The notes under the pieces: model-generated
Database searches by the model: none
Seen by the model: the letters and a program-made list of their open reading frames with translations, nothing else
What the model was told of the DNA's origin: nothing
DNA from: CBDCUQ01 sp965222835
GTDB lineage: Bacteria > Pseudomonadota > Alphaproteobacteria > Rhizobiales > Hyphomicrobiaceae
Assembly (NCBI GenBank): GCA_965222835.1
Contig: CBDCUQ010000001.1
Coordinates: 421,674-485,673, forward strand
Direction of reading: 5' to 3'
DNA: 64,000 nucleotides
Program-made: the position numbers and the translations under genes
Shown here: piece by piece, positions 1 through 9,307 of the stretch
How positions within the stretch are numbered: the stretch's first letter is position 1
Layout: every line of letters starts with the position of its first letter

Positions 1-758
1 ATGGCGCCCATGTCCACGTCGTTGAACGTGGTCAGGATCGCAGCTGTGTTCTGTGCATCCTTGAGCCGTTGTGCAATGGTCTGCCGGAGCTTGGTCATGC
101 GCACGCGCTCTTCACGCGGCGCGTCGCTCAACGCCGGTGGTATGCGCAATTTCTGGGCCGGGACCGGCGCATTCGAAAGCGGTGCAGCTGCCACCGCACT
201 TCCCCCCTCAGACGATCCCGCCTGGGCACCCTCGGCCGCACGGCTTTGACCTTCCGCCTGCGCTCGAGCCTTGCGCACCGCCGCAACCGCATCTTCTTTA
301 AGGATCTGGCCTCGCTTCCCCGATCCCGTGACCTCGGCAGGATCGATACCGGCCTCGGCAAGGATTTTCTTTGCCGAAGGTGCAGCAGCCGGTGTCGATG
401 TCCCCTTCGGCGCCGGCGCCTCGGCAGCTTTGGCACGCCGAGACGCCACCGGCGCGACGACGTCATTTGCCAGTTTTTGAGCTGCGGCCGGCTTGGCAGC
501 ACCGCCCGCAGCTTTTCCAGCACCCTCGGTGATCACGCCAAGCAGTGCACCCACCGGAACGGTTGCGCCCTCCGCCACCTTGATACCGCCGATCACGCCG
601 GAAACCGGCGCGGGGACTTCAACCGTGACCTTATCCGTCTCCAGTTCAACCAGCGGCTCGTCCACTTTGACCGCATCGCCCTCTTTCTTCAGCCACTTCC
701 CGACGATCGCCTCGCTGATCGACTCGCCCAAAGCGGGAACACGAATTTCCGTTGCCAT
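1..758 (-). CDS. sucB: Dihydrolipoamide succinyltransferase, E2 of 2-oxoglutarate dehydrogenase (partial)
   Basis: E2 component of the 2-oxoglutarate dehydrogenase complex, which passes the succinyl group made by SucA to CoA in the TCA cycle. Reading left from an ATG at 758, 252 codons are visible; the rest lies beyond the window, so the gene is cut by the edge and not broken. Seen: an N-terminal lipoyl domain (about residues 1-75, lipoyl Lys in ETDKVTVEV), an Ala/Pro/Lys-rich linker, a subunit-binding domain near 120-155 (ILAEAGIDPAEVTGSGKRG) and the first residues of the catalytic domain (RMTKLRQTIAQRLKDAQNT). The catalytic HxxxDG is not in view. It follows sucA by 48 nt and shares its strand. 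Choosing succinyl over acetyl specificity rests on that neighbour. Confidence 0.93.
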   Translation of the reverse strand, partial: MATEIRVPALGESISEAIVGKWLKKEGDAVKVDEPLVELETDKVTVEVPAPVSGVIGGIKVAEGATVPVGALLGVITEGAGKAAGGAAKPAAAQKLANDVVAPVASRRAKAAEAPAPKGTSTPAAAPSAKKILAEAGIDPAEVTGSGKRGQILKEDAVAAVRKARAQAEGQSRAAEGAQAGSSEGGSAVAAAPLSNAPVPAQKLRIPPALSDAPREERVRMTKLRQTIAQRLKDAQNTAAILTTFNDVDMGA

Positions 759-806
759 ATTGCCCTCGTCCGCGCGGAGCAGCCGCAAAGGCGGCTACGC
801 TGCGTC

Positions 807-3806
807 TCAACCCTTCAATGCATCCTCGACCAAAGCCTTCTGCTCCTGCAGGTGCTTGCTCATGAGGCCGGTTGCCGTCGATGCCGATGAGGCCCGGCCG
901 GCATAGCGCACGGTCTTGGCCTTGCACGCCGTATGCCCAAGCACCCATTCAATGTTGGGAGCAATGAATGCCCATGCACCCATGTTTTTCGGTTCCTCTT
1001 GGCACCACACGAATTCGGCATTTGGGAATCGCCCGAGATCTTGCATCAGCGTGCGCGCGGGTATCGGATAGAGCTGCTCGAGACGCATGAGGTAGACGTC
1101 ATCGAGACCCGCCGCCTCTCGTCCATCGTAAAGATCGTAGTAGACCTTGCCCGAGCACAGCACGACTCTCCGGATCTTTGCGTCACACTTGAGCTTGATT
1201 TTTCCGTCCGTCGCATTCTCGGCGTCATCCCAGAGAACGCGGCAGAAACCGGTGCCGGGGCCCAGATAAGCAAGCGGTGAAACGACCCGCTTATGCCGAA
1301 GCAAGGACTTAGGCGTCATGAGAATCAAGGGCTTTCGGTATTTGCGATGCAACTGCCGCCGCAGAATGTGGAAGTAATTTGCAGGTGTCGTGCAGTTGGC
1401 CACTTGCATATTATCTTCGGCACAGAGCTGCAAATAGCGCTCAAGCCGCGCCGAGGAGTGTTCCGGCCCCTGCCCTTCGTAACCATGCGGCAGCAGGCAA
1501 ACGAGACCCGACATACGAAGCCACTTGCGCTCGCCGGTGCTGATGAATTGATCAAAGACCACCTGAGCACCATTGGCGAAGTCACCAAACTGCGCCTCCC
1601 ACATAACCAGCGCGTTGGGTTCGGCAAGAGAGTATCCATATTCGAAGCCGAGGACGGCCTCCTCCGAAAGCATCGAGTTGATCACCTCGAAGCGTGCCTG
1701 CCCCGGCGTCATATGCAAGAGCGGCGTATACCGGCGTTCGGAAATCTGGTCGATCAGAACCGCATGACGCTGGGAAAAGGTTCCCCGTTCGCAATCTTGG
1801 CCCGACAATCTGACGGGAAGCCCCTCGGTCAGTAGCGAACCGAAGGCAAGATGCTCTGCCATCCCCCAATCGATACCCTCGCCGCTGTTGACCATGTCCC
1901 AGCGACGTTCAAGCAGACGCGCAACGCCTTTGTGAGCATTGAATCCTGAAGGAATGGACGTGATCTGAAACGCGATGTCGCGCAACCGTTGCAGATCCAC
2001 ACCCGTTAAGCTCCGGAACTCCGCATCGTAGTCGTGCACGACACTCGCCCAGCGGCCATCGAGCCAATCGGCCTTGTTGGGTTTGTAACTGGATGCGAGT
2101 TCTAATTCCTCATCCAACGTCGCGCGGAACGAAGTCCTAATCTCATTAACTTCCTCCTCCGTCACAACGCCTTCGTGCACGAGCTGCTTCGAGTAAATTT
2201 CAGACGTAACCGGATGCTTCTTGATCGCCCGGTACATAATGGGCTGCGTGAACGCCGGCTCGTCCGACTCGTTGTGACCGAACCGCCGGTAACAGAACAT
2301 ATCGATCACAACCGGCTTCTGAAACCGCTGACGGAACTCGGTTGCAATCTTCGCGCAATGAACAACAGCTTCGGGATCGTCGCCATTCACATGCAGAATT
2401 GGCGCTTCGATCATGCGCGCAACGTCCGAGCAGTAGGGCGAAGACCGCGAATACCGCGGGTTCGTTGTAAACCCGATCTGGTTGTTGATGATAAAATGGA
2501 TCGTGCCGCCGGTCCGATGCCCCTTTAGGCCCGACAGCCCGAAGCATTCCGCAACAACGCCCTGACCCGCAAACGCTGCATCCCCGTGAATGAGCAACGG
2601 CATGACAGGGGTACGTTCGCCAGGCTTGCAGCCGCGTTGATCCTGCTTTGCACGCACCTTCCCAAGAACAACCGGATCGACGATCTCAAGATGCGAGGGA
2701 TTGGCGGTCAGCGAAAGATGAACATTGTTGCCATCGAAGCTTCGATCGGACGAAGCGCCAAGGTGATATTTGACATCTCCCGAGCCTTCGACCTCCTCCG
2801 GTTTCCAAGACCCGCCCTTAAACTCGTTGAAGACAGCTCGATGCGGCTTGCCCATCACGTTACAGAGCACATTCAGCCGGCCGCGATGCGCCATGCCGAG
2901 AACAATCTCTTTGGCGCCCAGCTGTCCCCCGCGCTTGATAATCTGTTCAAGCGCCGGGATCATCGATTCAGCGCCATCCAGCCCGAACCGCTTCGTGCCC
3001 GTGTACTTCACATCACAGAAGCGCTCGAACGTCTCCGCCTCAATGAGCTTGGAAAGGATCGCCCGCTTTCCCTCGACAGTGAAACGAATGTCCTTTTCCG
3101 CACCTTCGATCCGCTCTTGAATCCACGCCCGTTGGCTTGGCGAGCTGATATGCATGTACTGGAAGCCGATCTTCCGGCAGTACGTGCGCCGTACGATGGC
3201 GAGGATTTCGCGCATGGTCGCCGTATCAAGACCCATGTAGCGATCGAGAAAGATCGGCCGGTCCATATCGGCTTCTGTAAAGCCGTACGTCTCAGGCTTG
3301 AGATCGCGGTGAACCTTGCGCTCCGCCAACCCAAGGGGGTCGAGATCAGCCGCGAGATGCCCCAGAACGCGATACGCCCGAATCAGCATCCGCACCCGGA
3401 TACTGTCCTGGATGGCCCGGTAGCTGGCAGCCGGCGAAAGCTCAACACCCTCGGCCTGCGCACGCTCCGCCAGCCGATCGCGAAAACGCCGCTCCTGTAC
3501 GCGCCGCTCGGTCGGACCGTAGTCCCCGGTCAGCGCCGCAACGACCTCGCTGTTGTTCGATTGCAGTCTTGAGAGCGGCAGGGCCCAGGAAGGTCCCTCG
3601 CCGGTCGTTGAATAGGAGCTATCGTCCGTTTCACCGTCGCCATCAGCGGGTTCGCGTTTGAGGCTTTCAAAGAAGTGTCGCCATTCATCACCCACCGAGC
3701 CAGGGTTCTGCTCGTAACGCTCTTGCATTTCCTCGATATAGGCAGCATTTGCGCCATCGAGAAAAGATGTGCTGATGAAGTGCTGGTTGAGTGCCTTGCG
3801 TGACAT
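807..3806 (-). CDS. sucA: 2-oxoglutarate dehydrogenase E1 component
   Basis: Thiamine-diphosphate-dependent E1 that decarboxylates 2-oxoglutarate and succinylates the lipoyl group of SucB. The ATG at 3806 gives 999 aa, the usual length in alphaproteobacteria, beginning MSRKALNQHFISTSFLDGAN. An in-frame TTG eight codons upstream is less likely. Seen: the N-terminal E2-binding segment (AAYIEEMQERYEQNPGSV), a ThDP region with GDAAFAGQGVVAECFGLSG followed by FIINNQIGFTTNPR, and the C-terminal transketolase-like domain ending VEDALKG. It lies 110 nt after sucD and 48 nt before sucB, consistent with one transcription unit. Full length with no frameshift seen. Confidence 0.97.
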   Translation of the reverse strand: MSRKALNQHFISTSFLDGANAAYIEEMQERYEQNPGSVGDEWRHFFESLKREPADGDGETDDSSYSTTGEGPSWALPLSRLQSNNSEVVAALTGDYGPTERRVQERRFRDRLAERAQAEGVELSPAASYRAIQDSIRVRMLIRAYRVLGHLAADLDPLGLAERKVHRDLKPETYGFTEADMDRPIFLDRYMGLDTATMREILAIVRRTYCRKIGFQYMHISSPSQRAWIQERIEGAEKDIRFTVEGKRAILSKLIEAETFERFCDVKYTGTKRFGLDGAESMIPALEQIIKRGGQLGAKEIVLGMAHRGRLNVLCNVMGKPHRAVFNEFKGGSWKPEEVEGSGDVKYHLGASSDRSFDGNNVHLSLTANPSHLEIVDPVVLGKVRAKQDQRGCKPGERTPVMPLLIHGDAAFAGQGVVAECFGLSGLKGHRTGGTIHFIINNQIGFTTNPRYSRSSPYCSDVARMIEAPILHVNGDDPEAVVHCAKIATEFRQRFQKPVVIDMFCYRRFGHNESDEPAFTQPIMYRAIKKHPVTSEIYSKQLVHEGVVTEEEVNEIRTSFRATLDEELELASSYKPNKADWLDGRWASVVHDYDAEFRSLTGVDLQRLRDIAFQITSIPSGFNAHKGVARLLERRWDMVNSGEGIDWGMAEHLAFGSLLTEGLPVRLSGQDCERGTFSQRHAVLIDQISERRYTPLLHMTPGQARFEVINSMLSEEAVLGFEYGYSLAEPNALVMWEAQFGDFANGAQVVFDQFISTGERKWLRMSGLVCLLPHGYEGQGPEHSSARLERYLQLCAEDNMQVANCTTPANYFHILRRQLHRKYRKPLILMTPKSLLRHKRVVSPLAYLGPGTGFCRVLWDDAENATDGKIKLKCDAKIRRVVLCSGKVYYDLYDGREAAGLDDVYLMRLEQLYPIPARTLMQDLGRFPNAEFVWCQEEPKNMGAWAFIAPNIEWVLGHTACKAKTVRYAGRASSASTATGLMSKHLQEQKALVEDALKG

Positions 3807-3916
3807 CAAGTATCCCGTCCGCGCCTGCAAATCTGCAGAGGCTGAATTTGGGGGCGTTTCCCCTCAAAAGCCAGAGCATCTTGCGTGCCCTCATAGACGT
3901 ATCTAGTGACTTTTGA

Positions 3917-4816
3917 TCAGGCCTTTAAGACCTCCATTAGTGCTGTCCCCAGACTTGCCGGACTATCAGCGATCGCGATCCCCGCCCGCTGCATGGCCTC
4001 AATCTTGTCCTCGGCTTTGCCCTTCCCGCCGGAAATAATGGCCCCGGCATGGCCCATCCGGCGTCCTGGCGGAGCCGATGCACCGGCAATGAATCCCGCC
4101 ATCGGCTTCTTGCGGCCCTTCTTGGCCTCAGAAACCAGAAACTCAGCCGCCTCCTCTTCGGCCGAGCCGCCAATTTCGCCGATCATAATAATGGATTGCG
4201 TCTCGGGGTCCGACAGAAAGAGATCAAGCACATCGACAAATTCCGTCCCCTTGACCGGATCCCCGCCGATACCCACCGCCGTCGTCTGTCCGACCCCGGC
4301 GTCCGTCGTTTGTTTCACCGCTTCATAGGTCAGCGTCCCGGACCGGGACACAATCCCGCACGAGCCCTTCTTGAAAATATTGCCAGGCATAATACCGATC
4401 TTGCATGCGCCAGGGGTCAACACACCGGGACAATTGGGACCGAGGAGACGCGACTTCGACCCTTCCAACGCTCGCTTGACGCGCACCATGTCCAAAACCG
4501 GGATACCCTCGGTTATGGTCACGATAAGCGGCATCTCGGCGTCGATCGCCTCCAAGATAGCGTCGGCGGCGAATGGAGGCGGTACGTAGATCGCGGTTGC
4601 CGTCGCCCCCGTCGCCTCCTTCGCTTCGACAACAGTGTCGAACAGCGGCACATCTTCGAGATCAGAATCAGGATGCTTCGAACCGCCCTTGCCCGGTGTG
4701 ACGCCTCCCGAAACGTTCGTTCCATAGGCACGCGCCTGCTTCGTATGAAACGTGCCCTGACTGCCCGTGAGGCCTTGACAAATCGTAATGGTGCGATCGT
4801 CAACGAGAATAGACAT
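3917..4816 (-). CDS. sucD: Succinyl-CoA synthetase alpha subunit
   Basis: Alpha subunit of succinate-CoA ligase (ADP-forming), which couples succinyl-CoA cleavage to nucleotide triphosphate synthesis. The 299 aa protein has the CoA-binding Rossmann domain at the N-terminus (ITICQGLTGSQGTFHTKQA), the GPNCPGVLTPG loop near 126-136 and the phosphohistidine motif GHAGAII with His256. Length and motifs are canonical. In serine-cycle methylotrophs the paralogue MtkB (malate thiokinase) looks very similar, so malate as substrate cannot be fully excluded. The sucA/sucB/mdh neighbourhood favours the TCA enzyme. Unusually, sucC is not directly upstream: a small membrane-protein gene stands between them. 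Confidence 0.93.
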   Translation of the reverse strand: MSILVDDRTITICQGLTGSQGTFHTKQARAYGTNVSGGVTPGKGGSKHPDSDLEDVPLFDTVVEAKEATGATATAIYVPPPFAADAILEAIDAEMPLIVTITEGIPVLDMVRVKRALEGSKSRLLGPNCPGVLTPGACKIGIMPGNIFKKGSCGIVSRSGTLTYEAVKQTTDAGVGQTTAVGIGGDPVKGTEFVDVLDLFLSDPETQSIIMIGEIGGSAEEEAAEFLVSEAKKGRKKPMAGFIAGASAPPGRRMGHAGAIISGGKGKAEDKIEAMQRAGIAIADSPASLGTALMEVLKA

Positions 4817-4878
4817 GCACTGCCCTGTGTTGCAAGCAAACGCCTATTGGCATCAGCTCGATGGTTTCAACCTTCTAT

Positions 4879-5184
4879 CTAGGCCTGGCGCGACGCCCGC
4901 GACATGGCCATAAACGTCTTCCTAATGATCGCATGCGCGATGAGAATGATCAGCCCCACCAAAACCATTTCGAGCAACTGACCATGAAACTGAGACATGT
5001 CCTTATGCGCGGTCCCGTCGCGTACGCCGATGGCAAAAAGGCCACCAATTGAGATCAACGTGATCAGATAGAAAACGACCGGATGAAGGATCGCGCCGAT
5101 CAACTGCAGCAAGATCACACCTGCCGCGGCAAAAGCCACGATGTCCCATTGAACCTGACCCAGTAGCTGTGCGAAATCTGGCAT
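4879..5184 (-). CDS. Small membrane protein of unknown function inside the suc operon
   Basis: This 101 aa protein is not recognised. It has three hydrophobic stretches, about residues 16-36 (VAFAAAGVILLQLIGAIL), 37-54 (YLITLISIGGLFAIGV) and 70-88 (EMVLVGLIILIAHAII), and a basic C-terminus (RKTFMAMSRASRQA). The start is an ATG at 5184 behind a good Shine-Dalgarno (GGGAG, about 8 nt upstream). It is encoded on the same strand as and between sucC (108 nt upstream) and sucD (62 nt downstream), so it is probably cotranscribed with the two subunits of succinyl-CoA synthetase. Composition, strand and ribosome site support a real gene. A role in membrane association of TCA enzymes is only a guess. 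Confidence 0.75.
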   Translation of the reverse strand: MPDFAQLLGQVQWDIVAFAAAGVILLQLIGAILHPVVFYLITLISIGGLFAIGVRDGTAHKDMSQFHGQLLEMVLVGLIILIAHAIIRKTFMAMSRASRQA

Positions 5185-5292
5185 GACTAAACTCCCTTAC
5201 ACATTTGACCCTGTTCCGCTTTGATCTTCTTAGCAGGCCTGCCGCATCATTGAAAACAAACCCGCTCACGATTGGCCGCGGCGCACTCGGAC

Positions 5293-6492
5293 CTATGCCG
5301 AAATCTTGACGGCCTCAGTAATCTTTGCCGCCGCATCCGCCAGATCGTCCGCCGGCGTGATACTTAGTCCGGATTTCGCCAAAAGCTCCTTGCCCAACGC
5401 GACATTCGTACCCTCAAGACGTACGACCAGCGGGACTTTGACATCCATCTCGCGCGCAGCCGCGATCACGCCTTCGGCGATGATGTCACAGCGCATAATG
5501 CCTCCGAAGATATTGACCAGAATGCCCCTTACTGCGGGATCGGAAAGAATGATCTTGAACGCCTCGCGCACCTTTTCCTTGCTCGCACCGCCCCCGACAT
5601 CGAGAAAGTTGGCAGGTTCCACGCCGTAGAGCTTGATGATGTCCATGGTGGCCATTGCGAGACCCGCACCGTTCACCATGCAACCGATTGAACCGTCGAG
5701 CTTCACGTACGAAAGGTCATGCTTCGACGCCTCGATCTCCATCGGGTCTTCCTCCGCTTCATCGCGCAGGGAAGCGATGTCCGGATGGCGAAACAGCGCA
5801 TTGGTGTCGAAGTTCATCTTCGCATCGAGACAAACAAGATCACTCTGCTTCGTCACGACCAGCGGATTGATCTCCAAGAGGCTAACGTCTTTGTCGTTCA
5901 ACAGGCAGTAGAGGCCAGCAATGAGCTTGCTGGCTTGCTTGACTTGGTCACCTTTGAGGCCCAAAGCGAAGGCAAGCCGCCGCCCGTGATAAGGCTGCAG
6001 TCCCGTCGCCGGATCGATGGTCATCGTGAAAATCTTGTCCGGTGTGTCGTGCGCCACCTGCTCGATGTCCATACCACCTTCGGTGGAGGCAATAAAAGCA
6101 ATGCGCGACGTCGCCCGATCAACAAGCGCTGAGAGATAGAGCTCGCGGCCGATGTCACACGTTTCCTCGATATAAAGACGGCGAACCACGCGCCCATCCG
6201 GTCCCGTTTGCGCCGTCACCAGCGTGCTTCCGAGCATCTGCTCAGCGAAATACGCCACGTCTTCAGGCGACATCGCAAGCCGCACGCCACCCTTCTCGCC
6301 TGCTCTCTTTTCCTTGAAAGTGCCTTTGCCCCGACCGCCGACGTGAATCTGTGCCTTGACCACCTTCACCGGCGTAGCCAGCGACCTCGTAACGCGGGAA
6401 ACCTCATCCAGATTGAAGACCGGATATCCCTTCAGTATTGGCACGCCATACTCGGCCAAGAGCTCCTTGGCCTGATGCTCATGAATATTCAT
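5293..6492 (-). CDS. sucC: Succinyl-CoA synthetase beta subunit
   Basis: Beta subunit of succinate-CoA ligase, carrying the ATP-grasp nucleotide site. The ATG at 6492 gives 399 aa starting MNIHEHQAKELLAEYGVP, the classic SucC start. An adjacent upstream ATG (6495) is possible, but the G-rich ribosome site is better spaced for 6492. Seen: ATP-grasp domain (KAQIHVGGRGKGTF near 50), the metal-binding region SLLEINPLVVT near 210, and the CoA-ligase domain (VDVGG-type FLDVGGGASKEKVREAF, then NIFGGIMRCDIIAEG). It is 137 nt downstream of mdh. The malate thiokinase beta subunit is a close relative, but TCA context favours SucC. Confidence 0.94.
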   Translation of the reverse strand: MNIHEHQAKELLAEYGVPILKGYPVFNLDEVSRVTRSLATPVKVVKAQIHVGGRGKGTFKEKRAGEKGGVRLAMSPEDVAYFAEQMLGSTLVTAQTGPDGRVVRRLYIEETCDIGRELYLSALVDRATSRIAFIASTEGGMDIEQVAHDTPDKIFTMTIDPATGLQPYHGRRLAFALGLKGDQVKQASKLIAGLYCLLNDKDVSLLEINPLVVTKQSDLVCLDAKMNFDTNALFRHPDIASLRDEAEEDPMEIEASKHDLSYVKLDGSIGCMVNGAGLAMATMDIIKLYGVEPANFLDVGGGASKEKVREAFKIILSDPAVRGILVNIFGGIMRCDIIAEGVIAAAREMDVKVPLVVRLEGTNVALGKELLAKSGLSITPADDLADAAAKITEAVKISA

Positions 6493-6629
6493 CATTCCCC
6501 CCGGCACATCTCAAAGCAGCAGACTCCGAAAAAAGAGGTAGGGGCCTGCCGAACAGCCGCTGCCGGCGCGCGCAAAAGGCTGGCATGCTTCCCATTTCTC
6601 GATTGAGTGATGGATATCAAGCGTGCGTC

Positions 6630-7595
6630 CTACGACCCTAGCTGTGGGTTGATTTTCATGCACGAGTCGACAAGCCCTTTGACCGACTCCACCGACTTCA
6701 TGAGCATGGCCCGCTCGACACCATTGAGATCGATCTCAATCACGCGCTCCGCGCCACCAGCGCCGAGAATCACGGGAACACCGACGTACAACCCTTTGAC
6801 GCCGTACTCGCCGTTGAGATACGCCGCGCACGGCAGAATGCGTTTCTTGTCCTTGAGATAGCTTTCGGCCATGGCAATGGCCGATGCCGCTGGCGCGTAA
6901 TACGCAGAACCGGTCTTGAGAAGGGCCACGATCTCGCCACCGCCCTTTCGTGTCCGATCAATGATCTGATCCAAGCGATCCTGCTTGATCCAGCCCATCT
7001 TGACGAGATCGGGAAGCGGAATACCGCCCACCGTGGAATACCGCACAAGTGGCACCATGTCGTCGCCGTGACCGCCAAGTACGACGGCCTGCACGTCCTC
7101 AATCGACACCTTGAATTCGTCGGCCAGGAAGTGGCGGAACCGCGACGTGTCGAGTACCCCGGCCATGCCGACCACCATATTGCGCGGCAAGCCGGAGGCC
7201 TTCTGCAGGGCCCACACCATGGCGTCCAACGGGTTCGTAATAACAATCACGAAGGCACCTGGTGCATACTTGCGGATACCCGCGCCCACCTGCTCCATGA
7301 CCTTCAGATTGATGCTGACCAGATCGTCGCGGCTCATACCGGGCTTACGCGGCACACCAGCCGTGACGATACAGACATGCGCGCCTTCGATGTCGGCGTA
7401 GGCACTCGTGCCCTTCATCTGACAGTCGAAGCCATCGACGGCACCGGATTGCGCCAGATCGAGCGCCTTGCCCTGAGGCATACCCTCCATAATGTCGAAA
7501 ACGACCGCATCACCCAGCTCTTTCAATCCGATGAGATGAGCGAGCGTCCCGCCAATCATTCCGCCACCGATCAAGGCAATCTTCGTACGCGCCAT
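6630..7595 (-). CDS. mdh: Malate dehydrogenase (NAD-dependent)
   Basis: Interconverts malate and oxaloacetate in the TCA cycle; LDH-like type of MDH. The ATG at 7595 gives 321 aa, the family length, starting MARTKIALIGGGMIGGTLAH with the NAD-binding glycine-rich turn. A longer frame reaches 7679, but the Shine-Dalgarno GGGAGA lies just upstream of 7595. Seen: substrate-binding VPRKPGMSRDDL (Arg pair), VITNPLDAMV, the catalytic-His segment VVLGGHGDDMVPLVRYS and a C-terminal VERAMLMKSVESVKGLVDSC. It is the first gene of the mdh-sucC-orf-sucD-sucA-sucB run. zapE lies 251 nt upstream on the same strand. Confidence 0.97.
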   Translation of the reverse strand: MARTKIALIGGGMIGGTLAHLIGLKELGDAVVFDIMEGMPQGKALDLAQSGAVDGFDCQMKGTSAYADIEGAHVCIVTAGVPRKPGMSRDDLVSINLKVMEQVGAGIRKYAPGAFVIVITNPLDAMVWALQKASGLPRNMVVGMAGVLDTSRFRHFLADEFKVSIEDVQAVVLGGHGDDMVPLVRYSTVGGIPLPDLVKMGWIKQDRLDQIIDRTRKGGGEIVALLKTGSAYYAPAASAIAMAESYLKDKKRILPCAAYLNGEYGVKGLYVGVPVILGAGGAERVIEIDLNGVERAMLMKSVESVKGLVDSCMKINPQLGS

Positions 7596-7846
7596 TTCTT
7601 TGTTCTCCCTAGGGCCAATGCTGCCAAACGCCCAAATTCGCCGGCAGCCGTTCGCCACTGCGAAATGGACTTCTGTCACGGGTGTTAAGACGAAGCCAAC
7701 CCCATCTCAAGTCTAAGTTCTCCGAAACCGGAACAATAAACGCACGAAAAACCGTTCGCTGCGGCCAAGTGCGGCGAAATGGGCCATATCAAATAGCGAG
7801 CATTCAAAATTCCGGCGGTAGCGCATCATCTGAGGACCGGTCTACA

Positions 7847-8992
7847 TCAGTCACTCACCGGCTCGGAAAGGCCGGTCTCGACCGTTCGGAGTGTCTCCCT
7901 ATCCATCCGCCCCCGCTCCACGTAAGCCTCGCTTCGCATTTCCATAAGCCGGGAGGCCGTACGCTTGAACATGTCGGACCCATCGCCTTCCGCGTAAAGA
8001 CCCGACGGCTGTGCCTCGGCGGAGGCAACCAGCGACACCCGATTGTCGTAAAGCGTGTCGATGAGCGTAACGAAACGGCGGGCCTCGTTGCGCATGTCCC
8101 GCGTCATCACCGGTATTCCCTCAATGAGAACCGTGTGGAAGCTGTGTGCAATGTGTAGATAGTCAAGCGAACCGAGAGGCAGCCGGCACAGATCATCGAA
8201 ATGAAACCGGGCCACCCCCATTGCAGCAAGCGGAACTCGAACCTTGCGCCCCTTGACCTCCAACTCCACCGCAGCCGGGTCATTATGACCCGTCAGCCGC
8301 TCCCAGTGTGCATCAAGCTCTGCCCGCGCTGCCGCATTATTGGGAGCATAGTAAAGTTGCCGGCCGGCAAGTTTGTCGAGGCGGAAATCTTTCGCCGCAT
8401 CGAGCTCCAACACATCCATATGCGCTTCCACCAGATCGACAAACGGCAGAAAAAGCGCGCGGTTGAGGCCGTTCCAGTAGAGCCGCCTTGGTGCCGTATT
8501 CGACGTGGCAACGACGACCAAACCGCACCCGAATAGCGCTTTAAAGAGCCGCGAGAGCATCATCGCATCGGCAATATCTGTGACCTGCAACTCGTCGAGG
8601 CACACCAAGTTTGCCTCCGACGCCAGCTCTTTTGCGACGGGTGGAATCGGATCTCCTCCGCCCCTCGTCCGCATCTGGGCAATGCGTTCATGGACGTCCG
8701 ACATGAACTCGTGGAAATGAATCCTCCGCTTGCGCGGATGCGGAACCGAATCAAAAAAGAGGTCGAGCAGCATCGTCTTACCGCGCCCGACAGCGCCATA
8801 TATATAGAGTCCCCGGACAGGCCGCCCCTTGCCGCCCCGTTTCGACCCCAAAAATCCCGCCAAGCCCGGTTTCATCCGCGCAAGTTCTTCGGCAAGCGCG
8901 TCTAACTGCTCTGCAGCAGCCCGCTGGCCCAAATCCGGCTCGATCAATCCCCGCTGTACCTTCTCGAGGTAGGATTGAACAACGTTCGACAT
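7847..8992 (-). CDS. zapE: Cell division protein ZapE / AFG1-like ATPase
   Basis: P-loop ATPase of the AFG1/ZapE family; in gammaproteobacteria ZapE binds and destabilises FtsZ rings, while mitochondrial AFG1 takes part in protein quality control. The ATG at 8992 gives 381 aa starting MSNVVQSYLEKVQRGLI. Seen: Walker A YGAVGRGKTMLLDLFF near residues 63-76, the family motif RRIHFHEFMSDVHERI, Walker B LVCLDELQVTDIADAM and the sensor segment VVVATSNTAPRRLYWNGLNR. Alphaproteobacteria usually carry this gene next to mdh, as here, which agrees with the assignment. It is divergent from the GNAT gene across 315 bp. Confidence 0.92.
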   Translation of the reverse strand: MSNVVQSYLEKVQRGLIEPDLGQRAAAEQLDALAEELARMKPGLAGFLGSKRGGKGRPVRGLYIYGAVGRGKTMLLDLFFDSVPHPRKRRIHFHEFMSDVHERIAQMRTRGGGDPIPPVAKELASEANLVCLDELQVTDIADAMMLSRLFKALFGCGLVVVATSNTAPRRLYWNGLNRALFLPFVDLVEAHMDVLELDAAKDFRLDKLAGRQLYYAPNNAAARAELDAHWERLTGHNDPAAVELEVKGRKVRVPLAAMGVARFHFDDLCRLPLGSLDYLHIAHSFHTVLIEGIPVMTRDMRNEARRFVTLIDTLYDNRVSLVASAEAQPSGLYAEGDGSDMFKRTASRLMEMRSEAYVERGRMDRETLRTVETGLSEPVSD

Positions 8993-9307
8993 TGACGATT
9001 CCAGTTTGATTCCACGGGCGACCTGGCGGCAAACAGGGGAGAAAGGCAAGTCTGTCGTGACCGTTTGTCACTTGAGCCTTGCACCCGATGGCCAAAAATC
9101 GCCACATTCGAAGCGATTATTGCGCCGCAAAACACTCCCACCTATCCCACACCCCAAAACTATCCCCAGTGCATTGAAACTATGGCATAACTCACCAATG
9201 TTGTGCGCTGCAATATCATGCCTGATTCATGCCCCGCTGCGGTATCACGAGCGTTAACCAGGCAGGGTTCACGACAGACCAACCCTGTTCAGAGAACGGA
9301 GGCTCCC
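8993..9307. other. Intergenic spacer between divergent zapE and GNAT gene
   Basis: These 315 bp must hold the divergent promoters of zapE (left) and the acetyltransferase (right). The right half is clearly more AT-rich. I see no convincing -35/-10 pair. Two TATCCC words near 9142-9169 resemble DnaA boxes only loosely. A good ribosome site (ACGGAGGC) precedes the GNAT ATG at 9308. Confidence 0.5.

Noticed and set aside
9142..9169. DnaA boxes marking an origin
   Set aside because: Only two loose matches (TATCCCACA, TATCCCCAG) occur, with no AT-rich unwinding element or further boxes, and the usual origin neighbours are absent.
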